Shown in pieces: positions 1-7,534 of a stretch of DNA of 11,745 bases. The number at the start of each line of letters is the position of its first letter. Within the stretch, counting starts at the first letter, position 1. A program made the position numbers and the translations under genes. The notes beneath the pieces were generated by a model. That model saw nothing but the letters and a program-made list of their open reading frames with translations. It was not told the DNA's origin and made no database searches. Origin of the DNA: Cardiobacteriales bacterium (GTDB lineage: Bacteria; Pseudomonadota; Gammaproteobacteria; Cardiobacteriales; Wohlfahrtiimonadaceae); contig JASLFR010000089.1 of assembly GCA_030150565.1 (NCBI GenBank), positions 1-11,745 on the forward strand. Reading direction: 5' to 3'.

Positions 1-260
1 TCGATGGAGAAGGCTCGAAAGAGAAGATGCTCCGCTTCCCCCCCATATTCACGCTTTGCACCAACAGTATCGAGGCAGAAGAAACCGATCAGCTCCTCCT
101 CAACTTTCACCATGACAAGCTCATTCCCTTCAAGATTTCCCCGCTCTTTAACGGTAATGGAAGGGTGAAGGGCGTAATCCCCCTCATTGAGCTCATATGC
201 CTCAATTAAGGCGCGCTCCTCTTCACTCCCTCTGTAAAAATCGAGCTGCAGATGATGCAT
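1..260 (-). CDS. GNAT family N-acetyltransferase, N-terminal part (runs off left edge)
   Basis: The minus-strand frame reads MHHLQLDFYRGSEEERALIE at the start and stays open for 86 codons to the window edge. An AAGGAG ribosome site lies at 270-275, nine bases before the ATG at 258-260, which fixes the start. The visible part matches the N-terminal half of the GNAT fold: an early helix with acidic spacing (FYRGSEEERALIEAYEL), a beta strand pair (ELVMVKVEEELIGFFCLD) and the strand LLFRAFSI, which in this subfamily comes just before the acetyl-CoA-binding motif A. Motif A itself is outside the window. By family it would transfer an acetyl group from acetyl-CoA to an amine; the substrate cannot be told. 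It is divergent from the thioesterase gene. The family call rests on remembered resemblance to small Bacillus-type GNAT proteins. Confidence 0.65.
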   Translation of the reverse strand, partial: MHHLQLDFYRGSEEERALIEAYELNEGDYALHPSITVKERGNLEGNELVMVKVEEELIGFFCLDTVGAKREYGGEAEHLLFRAFSI

Positions 261-290
261 GAAATTTGACTCCTTTATGGCACGGCTATT

Positions 291-392
291 TTAATCATTA
301 TTATTGGCGCGCCAAAAAGCGCAGCAGAGCAGCTCAAGATAAGGGCTCTCTTCTAAAATGGCAAGTGGTTGGAGGTGGGGTAATTTCTTCAC
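291..392 (-). CDS. Possible small ORF (33 aa) upstream of the GNAT gene
   Basis: On the minus strand a GTG codon at 390-392 opens a 33-residue frame ending in TAA at 291-293, 30 bases before the GNAT start. A strong AAAGGAGG sequence at 404-411 precedes it by 11 bases. The peptide begins VKKLPHLQPLAILEESPYLE, has a Cys-Cys pair and ends in WRANNND. The frame is open further upstream for about 20 more codons without an ATG, so it could also be the tail of a decayed gene. I do not recognise the product. The ribosome site is the only positive evidence, and a chance ORF is quite possible. Confidence 0.25.
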   Translation of the reverse strand: MKKLPHLQPLAILEESPYLELLCCAFWRANNND

Positions 393-408
393 AAATCTGC
401 TTTCCTCC

Positions 409-437
409 TTTATGCCTCCTCCGCTTCCCGTTATAAT
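409..437 (+). promoter_or_regulatory. Candidate promoter of the thioesterase gene
   Basis: A perfect TATAAT lies at 432-437. The best-spaced -35 is TTTATG at 409-414 (17-base spacer), which matches only three of six consensus positions. The -10 sits in a near-palindrome (GTTATAAT), so the same spot also offers ATTATAAC to the leftward GNAT side. The predicted leader is about 45 nt. Confidence 0.35.
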
Positions 438-486
438 CGACCGATTGAATAAAAAGATGACAAATTAGAGTGAAGGAGGAAAATTG

Positions 487-936
487 ATGATAGATGATCG
501 CCGTTTAACGATTGATGATCTCAATCTTCACAATCGCGATAACTTAATGGGGCATTTAGGAATGGAGTTTACCCATATCGAAGAGGGGTATGCGGAGATG
601 GAGATGCCTGTTGTGAAGCGAAATACCCAGATGGTTGGATTGCTTCATGGAGGCGCTTCAATAGCCCTTGCAGAGACGATTGCAGGCCTTGCATCGCTCT
701 ATATCGTCTACCCTAAAATGGGGTGCGTTGGAATGCAGATGAGTGCAAGCCATATCTCGTCGGCCGAGCAGGGGGAGGTTATTGTCGCAAAGGCGAAATT
801 GCTCCATCGCGGTGGGCGCACACATGTTTGGGATGTTAATCTCTACGCAAAAGGGGATGGGCGTCTCATCTCATCGGTTAAAGCGACCAATGCGATTGTT
901 CCCATTCCTGAGGGGATGAAATTGACAGTGGATTAA
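487..936 (+). CDS. Hotdog-fold acyl-CoA thioesterase (PaaI/YdiI type)
   Basis: A 149-residue protein of the usual length for the PaaI/YdiI (MenI/EntH) thioesterase family, which hydrolyses acyl-CoA or aryl-CoA thioesters in the cytoplasm. The family signature GLLHGGAS is at residues 51-58, followed by ALAET with the expected catalytic glutamate at residue 63, as in E. coli YdiI. Further matches are SASHISSA around 86-93 and LLHRGGRTHVW around 105-115. I chose ATG 487, which sits seven bases after AAGGAGG (473-479). A TTG at 484 is in frame but only four bases from the ribosome site. It could be the menaquinone-pathway DHNA-CoA thioesterase or a general salvage thioesterase; no men or ent gene is adjacent to decide. 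A terminator follows directly, so it is probably a single-gene unit. Confidence 0.9.
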   Translation: MIDDRRLTIDDLNLHNRDNLMGHLGMEFTHIEEGYAEMEMPVVKRNTQMVGLLHGGASIALAETIAGLASLYIVYPKMGCVGMQMSASHISSAEQGEVIVAKAKLLHRGGRTHVWDVNLYAKGDGRLISSVKATNAIVPIPEGMKLTVD

Positions 937-966
937 TCACTTCTGTGATCTTCTCTATTCTCATTT

Positions 967-993
967 AAAGCCTCTCTCTGTAGAGGCTTTTTT
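967..993 (+). terminator. Intrinsic terminator after the thioesterase gene
   Basis: Perfect nine-base-pair stem AAAGCCTCT (967-975) with AGAGGCTTT (982-990), loop of six, followed by three more T residues. It lies 30 bases past the thioesterase stop and 40 bases before the rhtA-like start, separating the two rightward genes. Confidence 0.85.
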
Positions 994-1032
994 CTCCTAA
1001 AATTTTAAAATGATCTGCTGTGAGGTTCTGAT

Positions 1033-1914
1033 ATGATCGATTTTTTCACCCGTATTCGGCACGGTATTCTCTTCCCCATCCTCTTACTGATCTTAGCGAT
1101 GACGATTTTGCAAAGTGGCGCCTCCCTTGCAAAGACACTTTTTTCAGAGATTGGATCGGAAGGGGTGACCGCAATGCGCCTCTTTCTGAGTACGCTGATT
1201 TTAATGGCGGTCTTTCGCCCGTGGCGCACTAAATTTCGTTGGGATCAGTGGCGCTCGATGGCGATGTATGGCGTTTCTCTCGGGATTATGAACTTTCTCT
1301 TCTATCAATCGCTCCAGACACTCGATATCGGAATCGCTGTTGGGCTTGAATTTACAGGCCCTCTGGCGGTAGCGCTCTACTCATCACGTAAGCCGATCGA
1401 TTTTCTCTGGATTGGGTTGATTATTCTCGGGCTCTTCTTCCTTCTCCCATTTGGAGATAGCGATATTAAGATCGATCTTGTAGGGGCGCTCTATGCGCTT
1501 GGAGCGGGGGTCTGCTGGGCGATCTATATCATTTATGGGCAGAAAGCGGGGTACTACTACGGTACTGCTGCGGTGCCTATCGGTACAATGATTGCAGCAA
1601 TTCTTGTCTTCCCTATTGGATTTGCGAAGGCGGGGACGGCCCTTTTTTCTCTATCGATTCTGCCTTATGTGTTAGGAGTTGCACTATTTTCATCGGCGAT
1701 CCCTTATGCGCTTGAGATGGTGGCTTTAACTCGGCTGCCCCGTAAAACCTTTGGTGCCTTAACGAGTTTAGAGCCTGCTATTGGTGCGCTCTCTGGCTTG
1801 ATCTTCTTAGGAGAGATTTTAGCGCCAACGCAATGGTTCGGTTTGAGTGCGATTATTATCGCTGCGTGTGGTGTCTCTTTAACGCAAGAGTCGATGGCAA
1901 AAGTGGAGTCCTGA
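1033..1914 (+). CDS. rhtA: RhtA-like EamA/DMT-family amino acid exporter
   Basis: A 293-residue, highly hydrophobic protein with about ten membrane helices in two EamA repeats (roughly 13-145 and 150-285), in the inner membrane. It matches E. coli RhtA (threonine/homoserine exporter) along its full length: SGASLAK at 28-34, LEFTGPLAVAL at 105-115, ALGAGVCWAIYI at 155-166, PYALEMVALTRLP at 224-236 and SLEPAIGALSG at 245-255. RhtA and close relatives export threonine, homoserine and some other amino acids or analogues by proton exchange. The exact substrate is inferred. ATG 1033 follows TGAGG (1021-1025) by seven bases. It is transcribed alone between two terminators; I found no convincing promoter in the 40 bases between the upstream terminator and the start. 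Confidence 0.88.
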   Translation: MIDFFTRIRHGILFPILLLILAMTILQSGASLAKTLFSEIGSEGVTAMRLFLSTLILMAVFRPWRTKFRWDQWRSMAMYGVSLGIMNFLFYQSLQTLDIGIAVGLEFTGPLAVALYSSRKPIDFLWIGLIILGLFFLLPFGDSDIKIDLVGALYALGAGVCWAIYIIYGQKAGYYYGTAAVPIGTMIAAILVFPIGFAKAGTALFSLSILPYVLGVALFSSAIPYALEMVALTRLPRKTFGALTSLEPAIGALSGLIFLGEILAPTQWFGLSAIIIAACGVSLTQESMAKVES

Positions 1915-1951
1915 TGATTAGAATGGGAGCCTTTCTCTAAAATTGAGCAAC

Positions 1952-1987
1952 AAAAAAGCGCTAAGTGATTCACCTAGCGCTTTTTTT
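1952..1987. terminator. Bidirectional terminator between rhtA and the sulfide operon
   Basis: Stem AGCGCTA (1957-1963) with TAGCGCT (1975-1981), extended by GTG/CAC across one A-C mismatch, with a three-base loop. Six A residues lie on the left and seven T residues on the right, so it has a U-tract in both directions. It can end rhtA on the plus strand and the sqr operon on the minus strand. Confidence 0.9.
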
Positions 1988-2002
1988 ATTTAATGGAAAA
2001 AT

Positions 2003-2377
2003 CTATTGAGCTTTACTGAGCGATTTAGGCTTTGAAGAGAGCGCTTCGATCCATCCAACTGTTGTGTAGATGATGATCATCGCACCAATAAACCCGAGCC
2101 CAAAGACGAGCGCAATGAGAAACCAATCCGCAGGGCCACCTGCATCAGTAAAGCCTGAAGAGGAGACATTAACCATGATAATTTCAGCTAAAATTCCCCC
2201 AAAGAGCCCCCCCGCTTGTGACCAGACCATGCGATTGGATTTAATACGGCGCTCAAAAAGAAGAAGCGCAATAAAAGCGAAGGTGCCAAAGATGATGAGG
2301 GCTAAGAGAACCCACAACCAACCACCAAGCATCTCATGAAATACTGAGATGATGGAGAGAAAATCTAACTCTTTCAT
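2003..2377 (-). CDS. Small inner-membrane protein, DUF5368-like, partner of sqr
   Basis: A 124-residue protein with three clear membrane helices (about 19-41, 55-72 and 84-106), separated by a basic loop FERRIKSNR (41-49) and a loop SSSGFTDAGGPADW (72-85). The tail is polar and basic. The pattern of MLGGWLWVLLAL, SSGFTDAGGP and a closing YTTVGW resembles the uncharacterised DUF5368 family as I remember it; no function is established. The start ATG is preceded by AAAGGA at ten bases. It follows the sulfide:quinone oxidoreductase by 32 bases with no terminator between, so the two are almost certainly co-transcribed. An inferred role is membrane docking, quinone access or handling of the sulfur product for the oxidoreductase, but nothing in the sequence proves it. 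Confidence 0.75.
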   Translation of the reverse strand: MKELDFLSIISVFHEMLGGWLWVLLALIIFGTFAFIALLLFERRIKSNRMVWSQAGGLFGGILAEIIMVNVSSSGFTDAGGPADWFLIALVFGLGFIGAMIIIYTTVGWIEALSSKPKSLSKAQ

Positions 2378-2409
2378 ACTATTTTATTCCTTTATTTGTA
2401 GAGAATCGA

Positions 2410-3783
2410 TTATGCAAGACCGCGTAACATACTGATGTAGGTCGGTTTTAGTGCCATAGTTTTCATCACCCAGCTCACCCATAACTCTTCAAGAGGGGCG
2501 ATGACGCCAGGGAAGGAGGGCATCAAATTATTCTCATAATCGAATTCAACTAACATCGCTTGACCAAGACGGGTAATCATTGGGCAGGAGGTGTATCCCG
2601 TATAGATTTCATCGGATTCGCGCCCCTCAATATCCGCAATGAGATGATCCATCGCAACAGGAACTTGCCACTTCACACTCGCAGCGGTTTTACCTTTAGG
2701 AACCCCAGCAATATCACCCACACCAAAGACGTTACGGTAGCGAACGTGACGAAGTGAACCTCTCTCAACCTCCATCCAGCCCTCTTCACCCCATGCGCCT
2801 GTCTGCCATGGAAGGGGGCTATTACGAACCGCATCATTAGCCACCATTGGGGGAACAACGTTCATGAAGTCGTAACCAAGCTCTACATCCCCCTCTTCAG
2901 TGCTGAAGGTTGCGATGCGTTTAGCAGGATCGATCGATTTAAGGACACGATCATAATTCATGATAATATCCCGCTCACGGAAGAGCATACGCACCTTCTC
3001 AGAGACAATCGGAACACTAAAGAGCGCCTTATTGTTGGAGTTGTAGATTAGCTCCGCTTTACCACGAGTTCCGCGGCGAGTTAAGTAATCTTCGGTGATG
3101 AAGGTATATTTTAGCGGTGCTCCTGCGCACTTCATCTCAGTTTTAGGACGTTGAAAGACCCCAACACCCCCCTCTTGAGTGAATTTATCCATCAATTTCC
3201 AAGTGGCGAGCGCCGCCTCTGGGCTATGGTAGATACTCCCCAAACCGTTCGTTCCGATGAGAGATTCTTCCATCCCTTCAATAGCGGTGTAGTCGAGCTT
3301 TAATCCCGTTGCGACTACTAAATAATCATATTTTACTCTCTTACCGCTACTGGTGACCACAAGATTGCCATCAGGATCGATCTCTTCTACCTTCTCTTGA
3401 AGATACTCTACCCCTTTGGGGAGATACTCTGCTGTTGTAGAGATGGGGTAGTCGCCCGATTTTATCCCTGCTGCCACAAGTGTAAAACCAGGTTGGTAGT
3501 AGTGCTCTTTTCTTGGATCGATGATGGTGATCTTCGCCCCTTTTAGACGTTGGGTTAAGCGGTTTGCGGCTGTTAACCCTGCAGCTCCAGCCCCTGCGAT
3601 TACAATGTGGGCACTCTTTCCATCCACCTTTTTGTAATGGGGTTTACTATTGTAGAGAATACCGCCAGCGCTCAATGCGCCAACTGCAGCAGAAGCACCT
3701 GCTGCGCCCCCTAAAAATTTTAATGCACGACGACGATCGAGATTTTCGATCATCTCATCTCTCTCCTTGTGTGATTGACTCAT
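2410..3783 (-). CDS. sqr: Type II sulfide:quinone oxidoreductase with Tat signal
   Basis: FAD-dependent oxidoreductase of 457 residues resembling human SQOR, which oxidises sulfide and passes electrons to quinone. Visible parts: twin-arginine signal DRRRALKFLGG (16-26) with an Ala/Gly-rich hydrophobic stretch; FAD-binding GAGAAG (64-69); second nucleotide motif VVATG (156-160); KCAGAP (218-223) with redox Cys219; FGVGDIAGVP (353-362) near the flavin; TSCP (398-401) with redox Cys400; and the closing EFDY and MLRG segments typical of type II enzymes. The two retained cysteines are those of type II enzymes; the third cysteine of type I is absent. I chose ATG 3781-3783, seven bases after AAGGAG (3791-3796). 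A second ATG at 3751-3753 also has AAGGAG nine bases upstream (3763-3768), would give 447 residues and keeps the Tat motif. A frame extension to 3834 lacks such support. The Tat signal implies export of the folded flavoprotein to the outer face of the inner membrane. Confidence 0.9.
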   Translation of the reverse strand: MSQSHKERDEMIENLDRRRALKFLGGAAGASAAVGALSAGGILYNSKPHYKKVDGKSAHIVIAGAGAAGLTAANRLTQRLKGAKITIIDPRKEHYYQPGFTLVAAGIKSGDYPISTTAEYLPKGVEYLQEKVEEIDPDGNLVVTSSGKRVKYDYLVVATGLKLDYTAIEGMEESLIGTNGLGSIYHSPEAALATWKLMDKFTQEGGVGVFQRPKTEMKCAGAPLKYTFITEDYLTRRGTRGKAELIYNSNNKALFSVPIVSEKVRMLFRERDIIMNYDRVLKSIDPAKRIATFSTEEGDVELGYDFMNVVPPMVANDAVRNSPLPWQTGAWGEEGWMEVERGSLRHVRYRNVFGVGDIAGVPKGKTAASVKWQVPVAMDHLIADIEGRESDEIYTGYTSCPMITRLGQAMLVEFDYENNLMPSFPGVIAPLEELWVSWVMKTMALKPTYISMLRGLA

Positions 3784-3879
3784 ATATTGACTCCTTATTA
3801 TTTTAAAAAAGCATCTCAATTCACCATTTTGCAACCAAAATAGCGCAATAGGGGGATTGAGGGGGAAAAATGTAGTCTA

Positions 3880-3908
3880 ATTGTAGGGAGTGTACCTTAT
3901 TTTATCAA
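3880..3908 (-). promoter_or_regulatory. Promoter of the sqr operon
   Basis: Minus-strand TTGATA (3903-3908) and TACAAT (3880-3885) are separated by exactly 17 bases; each hexamer matches five of six sigma-70 consensus positions. This predicts a leader of about 90 nt. That leader begins with two C-rich repeats (CCCCCTCAAT then CCCCCTATTG, within about 3848-3867), which could be an operator or leader element. No regulator gene is adjacent. Confidence 0.75.
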
Positions 3909-4015
3909 GCAAGCTCACCACGCTTTCAAGATAATTTAGAGAAAAGTATAATATTTATAACTGTTTAGCGAATCCTCTTAATTATTGATAGGAGTGATGC
4001 AGATTTTTTATCGTA

Positions 4016-4042
4016 CGAAAAAGCCCTCACAATTGAGGGCTT
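4016..4042 (-). terminator. Terminator of rnr
   Basis: Stem AAGCCCTC (4021-4028) with GAGGGCTT (4035-4042), six-base loop. Read leftward it is followed by a T run (the A residues at 4018-4022), 25 bases past the rnr stop. Read rightward the tail is TTCTCTCT, much weaker. Confidence 0.85.
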
Positions 4043-4066
4043 CTCTCTATGGGGCGGATCTTTAAT

Positions 4067-6424
4067 TTAACGCCGTTTTTTCCGTCTCTTCTTTTTTTGT
4101 GCGCTCTCATCACTCTTTGAGTTACGAGCAGCTCTCTTCGCTCGGCTCTTATTACGACGATTGCGCTCCTCAGCGGGGGCTTTTCTCCGTTTTCCCCCTT
4201 TCCCTTCAGCCATAATGGGGGAGATGAGGGTAAAGTCGATATGTTTTGTCTCTGGGTTAGACTCTTTAATCCGAATTCTGACGGGATCGTTGAGACGATA
4301 CTGTTGACGAGTCCGCTCCCCAATGAGGCGATGCTTCTCCTCATCATACTGGTAGAAATCACCTGAGAGGGTGGAGATGTGGACTAATCCCTCAACAAAG
4401 AGCTCATCGAGCTCAACAAAGAGCCCAAAATTGGTGACCCCTTTGATATGCCCATCAAACTCCTCTCCAACAAATTGTTGTAGATACTCCGCTTTCAACC
4501 AATCGATTACATCTCGAACCGCCTCATCAGCGCGTCTTTCAGTCATTGAGGTGTGCTCACCCAATTGAACCATCGCTTTCTCTGTATAGACAAATGTCTC
4601 AGGTGTACGATTGTGGAGAATATGTTTAATGGCACGATGGACTAAAAGGTCGGGATAACGGCGAATGGGGGAGGTGAAGTGAGCATAGTGGGTGAGGGAT
4701 AATCCAAAGTGCCCATTATTTTCAGGTGAGTAGATCGCCTGCTTTAGAGAGCGGAGCATCACCATCTGAATCATCTCAAACTCAGGGAGTTTTTTCGCCG
4801 CTTCAAGCGTCACTGCAAAATCTTTAGGGGTAGGCTCCTCTCCACCACCAAGCCCTAAGTTAAACTCATGGAGCAGTGCTCTCAATTTTGTAAGTTTATC
4901 CTCTTCGGGGCGTTGATGAATGCGGTAGAGCGTACTCATTTTATGCTTCTCTAAGAAGCGAGCTGCAGCGATATTTGCCGTGATCATACACTCTTCAATA
5001 ATCTTATGGGCATCATTTCGCTCATCAGTTACGATATTTTCAATGTTTCCTTGATCATCGTAGAGGAAGAGCGCTTCAGTCGTCTCAAAATCGATGGTAC
5101 CCCGCTTTTCACGAGCTCTATTAAGAATTTTATAGAGATCGTAGAGCGCATCGAGATGGTGCGTTAAATGGCTATAACTCTCTCTTAAGAGCTCATCCCC
5201 TTCAATAATTTGATGCACAAGTGTATAGGTTAAGCGTGCGTGAGAGCGCATTACCCCCTCAAAGAAGTGGTAATCGATCAGCTCACCATTTCGGTTGATA
5301 TCGAGCTCCGCCACCATACAGAGGCGATCGACATCAGGATTGAGAGAGCAGATCCCATTTGAGAGCTCAACTGGGAGCATGGGAATCACCCGATTGGGGA
5401 AGTAGACGGAATTCCCCCGATTCTCCGCTTCATTGCTAATCGCTGACTCAAGTCGCACATAGTGGGAGACATCTGCAATCGCAACGTAGAGGCGATAACC
5501 GAAATCCATCGGCTTACAGTAGACCGCATCATCAAAATCTCGAGCAGTGATGCCATCGATCGTTACCAGAGGGATTTCACGATAATCTTTACGCCCCTCA
5601 TGCTCTTTTTGGGTCACCTCAACGGGGATCGCTTTCACCTCTTCCTTAACAGCATCGGGGAAGATGTGGGGGATATCGTGCTCTAAAAGCGCCTGCTCAA
5701 TCTCAATTTCAACGGTAATCTCATCGCCAAAGAGTTCAATTACCTTTGCTCGCCCCATCCCTTTTTCTGAAGGGTATTCGAGAATCTCTGCACGAACAAT
5801 ATCGAGATGGCGCGCATTTTTAGTCTCACTCTTCTCAATAGCGAAGTGGTTGGAGATTTTACGATTCTCGGGAACGAGCGTTAATGTTGGTCCTTCACGG
5901 AAGAGGCGCGCGATAAACTCGGTTGTATTATGCTCAAGCACCTCATCAATGGCCGCTATTCGGCGGTTGCGATTATCAAAGCCTGCGACTTTGGCCGAGA
6001 CTCGATCGCCATGCATCACTCGGCGCATCCCTTGTGGGGGAATAAAGAGATCATCTCCCCCTTCATCAGGAGTGAGAAAGCCAAAACCTTCAGGATGCCC
6101 CTCAACAACTCCAGTAATGGAGGCTTTAGGATCCATAATGCGGTAACGCTCATCACGGCTGCGGTAGAGTTGTCCTGCACGCATCATCGCATTGAGACGG
6201 TACTCCAGCGCTTCTCTTTGCCACTCTTTATTAAATCCAAAGAGTTTGCTGATCTCTTCAAAGGTAAGATCTCTATACTGCTCAAGGAGCTCCATTAAGA
6301 AGGGGCGACTTGGAATCGCCTGCCCATATTGCGCCTCTTGTTTGGCGTATTGAGGGTCATTTTTGGCGTAATTTCTAAAGTAGGCAGCCTCTTTTGGCTG
6401 TGGATTATTCTTCTTCTGTTTCAA
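4067..6424 (-). CDS. rnr: Ribonuclease R
   Basis: A 3'-to-5' processive exoribonuclease of 785 residues (E. coli RNase R is 813) that degrades structured RNA in mRNA decay, rRNA quality control and tmRNA-linked turnover. Domain order is complete: N-terminal winged helix (about 38-95), cold-shock domain 1 (102-160, with GFGFLTPDEGGDDLFIPP), cold-shock domain 2 (168-250), RNB catalytic domain (about 280-610) and S1 domain (655-735, with FDGHIKGVTNFGLFV), then an Arg/Lys-rich tail (743-785). Catalytic metal-binding aspartates are in TARDFDDAV: Asp290, Asp296, Asp298 and Asp299. The conserved HFTSPIRRYPDL is at 582-593. The start is TTG (6422-6424), eight bases after GAGG (6433-6436); the next in-frame ATG is codon 44, inside the helix domain, so TTG is the likely start. 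The gene lies 73 bases after lpxK and ends at its own terminator. Confidence 0.97.
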   Translation of the reverse strand: MKQKKNNPQPKEAAYFRNYAKNDPQYAKQEAQYGQAIPSRPFLMELLEQYRDLTFEEISKLFGFNKEWQREALEYRLNAMMRAGQLYRSRDERYRIMDPKASITGVVEGHPEGFGFLTPDEGGDDLFIPPQGMRRVMHGDRVSAKVAGFDNRNRRIAAIDEVLEHNTTEFIARLFREGPTLTLVPENRKISNHFAIEKSETKNARHLDIVRAEILEYPSEKGMGRAKVIELFGDEITVEIEIEQALLEHDIPHIFPDAVKEEVKAIPVEVTQKEHEGRKDYREIPLVTIDGITARDFDDAVYCKPMDFGYRLYVAIADVSHYVRLESAISNEAENRGNSVYFPNRVIPMLPVELSNGICSLNPDVDRLCMVAELDINRNGELIDYHFFEGVMRSHARLTYTLVHQIIEGDELLRESYSHLTHHLDALYDLYKILNRAREKRGTIDFETTEALFLYDDQGNIENIVTDERNDAHKIIEECMITANIAAARFLEKHKMSTLYRIHQRPEEDKLTKLRALLHEFNLGLGGGEEPTPKDFAVTLEAAKKLPEFEMIQMVMLRSLKQAIYSPENNGHFGLSLTHYAHFTSPIRRYPDLLVHRAIKHILHNRTPETFVYTEKAMVQLGEHTSMTERRADEAVRDVIDWLKAEYLQQFVGEEFDGHIKGVTNFGLFVELDELFVEGLVHISTLSGDFYQYDEEKHRLIGERTRQQYRLNDPVRIRIKESNPETKHIDFTLISPIMAEGKGGKRRKAPAEERNRRNKSRAKRAARNSKSDESAQKKKRRKKRR

Positions 6425-6497
6425 TTCTGTTTCCTCTATCGATGCAGATCTGCTGCACCGTTTTATCTTATCTTTCTAAATTTTGGTGAGATTAAGT

Positions 6498-7484
6498 CTA
6501 AATCTCACGCTTTAATTGATCTATTTTCGCCACTATCTCATCGATAAATGGGGCGGGAAGCTCACTCTCTAACGGGATCACCCAAAGATCATTAAGATCG
6601 AGCTTCTGCATGTTGTAGTAATCCTTCTCTGTCGTCACAATTGGGCGGGGGATCCTTTTAAGATCAGCCTCAGAGTAGGGGTGATGATCGGGGAAGGGGT
6701 AAGGGGTGATGGAGATTCCTCTCTCTTTTAGAGCGCTAAAAAAATTATCAGGATATGCAATCCCTGCAATTGCTGAGTAGTGCCCTTTTAATTGATTGAG
6801 TGGGCGATACTCCTCTTCTATCGGGTGGTATGCAGACTCAATCTTTGTGGTGAGAGGAATAATTGGGCGATCGCACACCGCTCTAATCCTCTCGCTATCC
6901 CCCCCATTATTGATAATGTAGTCGACACGGTTGAGCGATCTTGGGGATTCCCGTAGAGGGCCTGCAGGGAAGAAGAGCCCATTGCCAAAATTCTGTTTGC
7001 CAATGACGGCAAGGGTGATATCGGCATGGAGTTGATAATGTTGTAGTGCATCATCACAAAGGAGGAGATCGATCTCAGGATACGCCTCTAAAAGTGCGAT
7101 TCCCGCTCTATATCGATCATGAAAAACGGCGAGCGGAGCTCCACTCTTCTGATGAAGTAGAAGTGGTTCATCCCCAATCATCTTAGCGGAGGAATTACTA
7201 TTTGCGATAAGTAACTCTTTTGAGCTTCGCCCATAACCGCGGGAGAGAATTCCTACAACAAATCCCTCTTTTTGGAGCGCTCTTGTTAATGCGAGCGTTG
7301 TGGGTGTCTTCCCACTTCCCCCCATTGAGATATTGCCAACGACAATTGTTGGGCGAGGGAGTGCTCTGCATCGCCCCTTTTTTAGCGCTCTGTCGATGGA
7401 TGCGCCAGCACGATAGAGCCATGTTAAGGGGGTTAAGAGTGGCGTCCACCATGAGGGGGTGTTCCAAAAATTAGGTGTCTTCAT
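6498..7484 (-). CDS. lpxK: Tetraacyldisaccharide 4'-kinase (lipid A synthesis)
   Basis: Inner-membrane-bound kinase that phosphorylates the 4' position of the lipid A disaccharide to give lipid IVA. The 328-residue length is normal. Visible features: N-terminal membrane-interacting helix (WWTPLLTPLTWLYRAG, 12-27); Walker A GNISMGGSGKTP (50-61); RGYGR (82-86); GDEP (104-107); DDALQH (144-149), where relatives usually have DDGLQH, so the Gly is Ala here; GPLRE (175-179); GIAYPDNFF (241-249); FPDHHPY (264-270); and TTEKD (284-288). The ATG at 7482-7484 agrees with the family N-terminus, but I see no good ribosome site in the 50 bases after coaX. No promoter is evident either, so it is probably read from the comEC-coaX side. 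Presence of lpxK means the cell makes lipid A. Confidence 0.95.
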   Translation of the reverse strand: MKTPNFWNTPSWWTPLLTPLTWLYRAGASIDRALKKGRCRALPRPTIVVGNISMGGSGKTPTTLALTRALQKEGFVVGILSRGYGRSSKELLIANSNSSAKMIGDEPLLLHQKSGAPLAVFHDRYRAGIALLEAYPEIDLLLCDDALQHYQLHADITLAVIGKQNFGNGLFFPAGPLRESPRSLNRVDYIINNGGDSERIRAVCDRPIIPLTTKIESAYHPIEEEYRPLNQLKGHYSAIAGIAYPDNFFSALKERGISITPYPFPDHHPYSEADLKRIPRPIVTTEKDYYNMQKLDLNDLWVIPLESELPAPFIDEIVAKIDQLKREI

Positions 7485-7534
7485 AATCGAGAATTAGTGT
7501 ACACCCTTTTTGTTATTGAGGTGGAAAAATTGCG

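Noticed and set aside
27..209. Plus-strand 60-codon frame at the left edge
   Set aside because: It is antisense to the GNAT gene, which has a good ribosome site and family-like sequence; the plus frame has neither.
4027..4362. Minus-strand 111-codon frame overlapping the rnr 3' end
   Set aside because: An alternative frame within the S1 domain and basic tail of rnr, with no ribosome site or recognisable product.
5664..6146. Plus-strand 160-codon frame inside rnr
   Set aside because: Antisense to a fully conserved RNase R region; Ser/Arg-rich low-complexity translation typical of a shadow frame.
6441..6460. Palindrome GCAGATCTGC between lpxK and rnr as an operator
   Set aside because: Only ten bases, partly explained by chance, with no second site and no promoter next to it.
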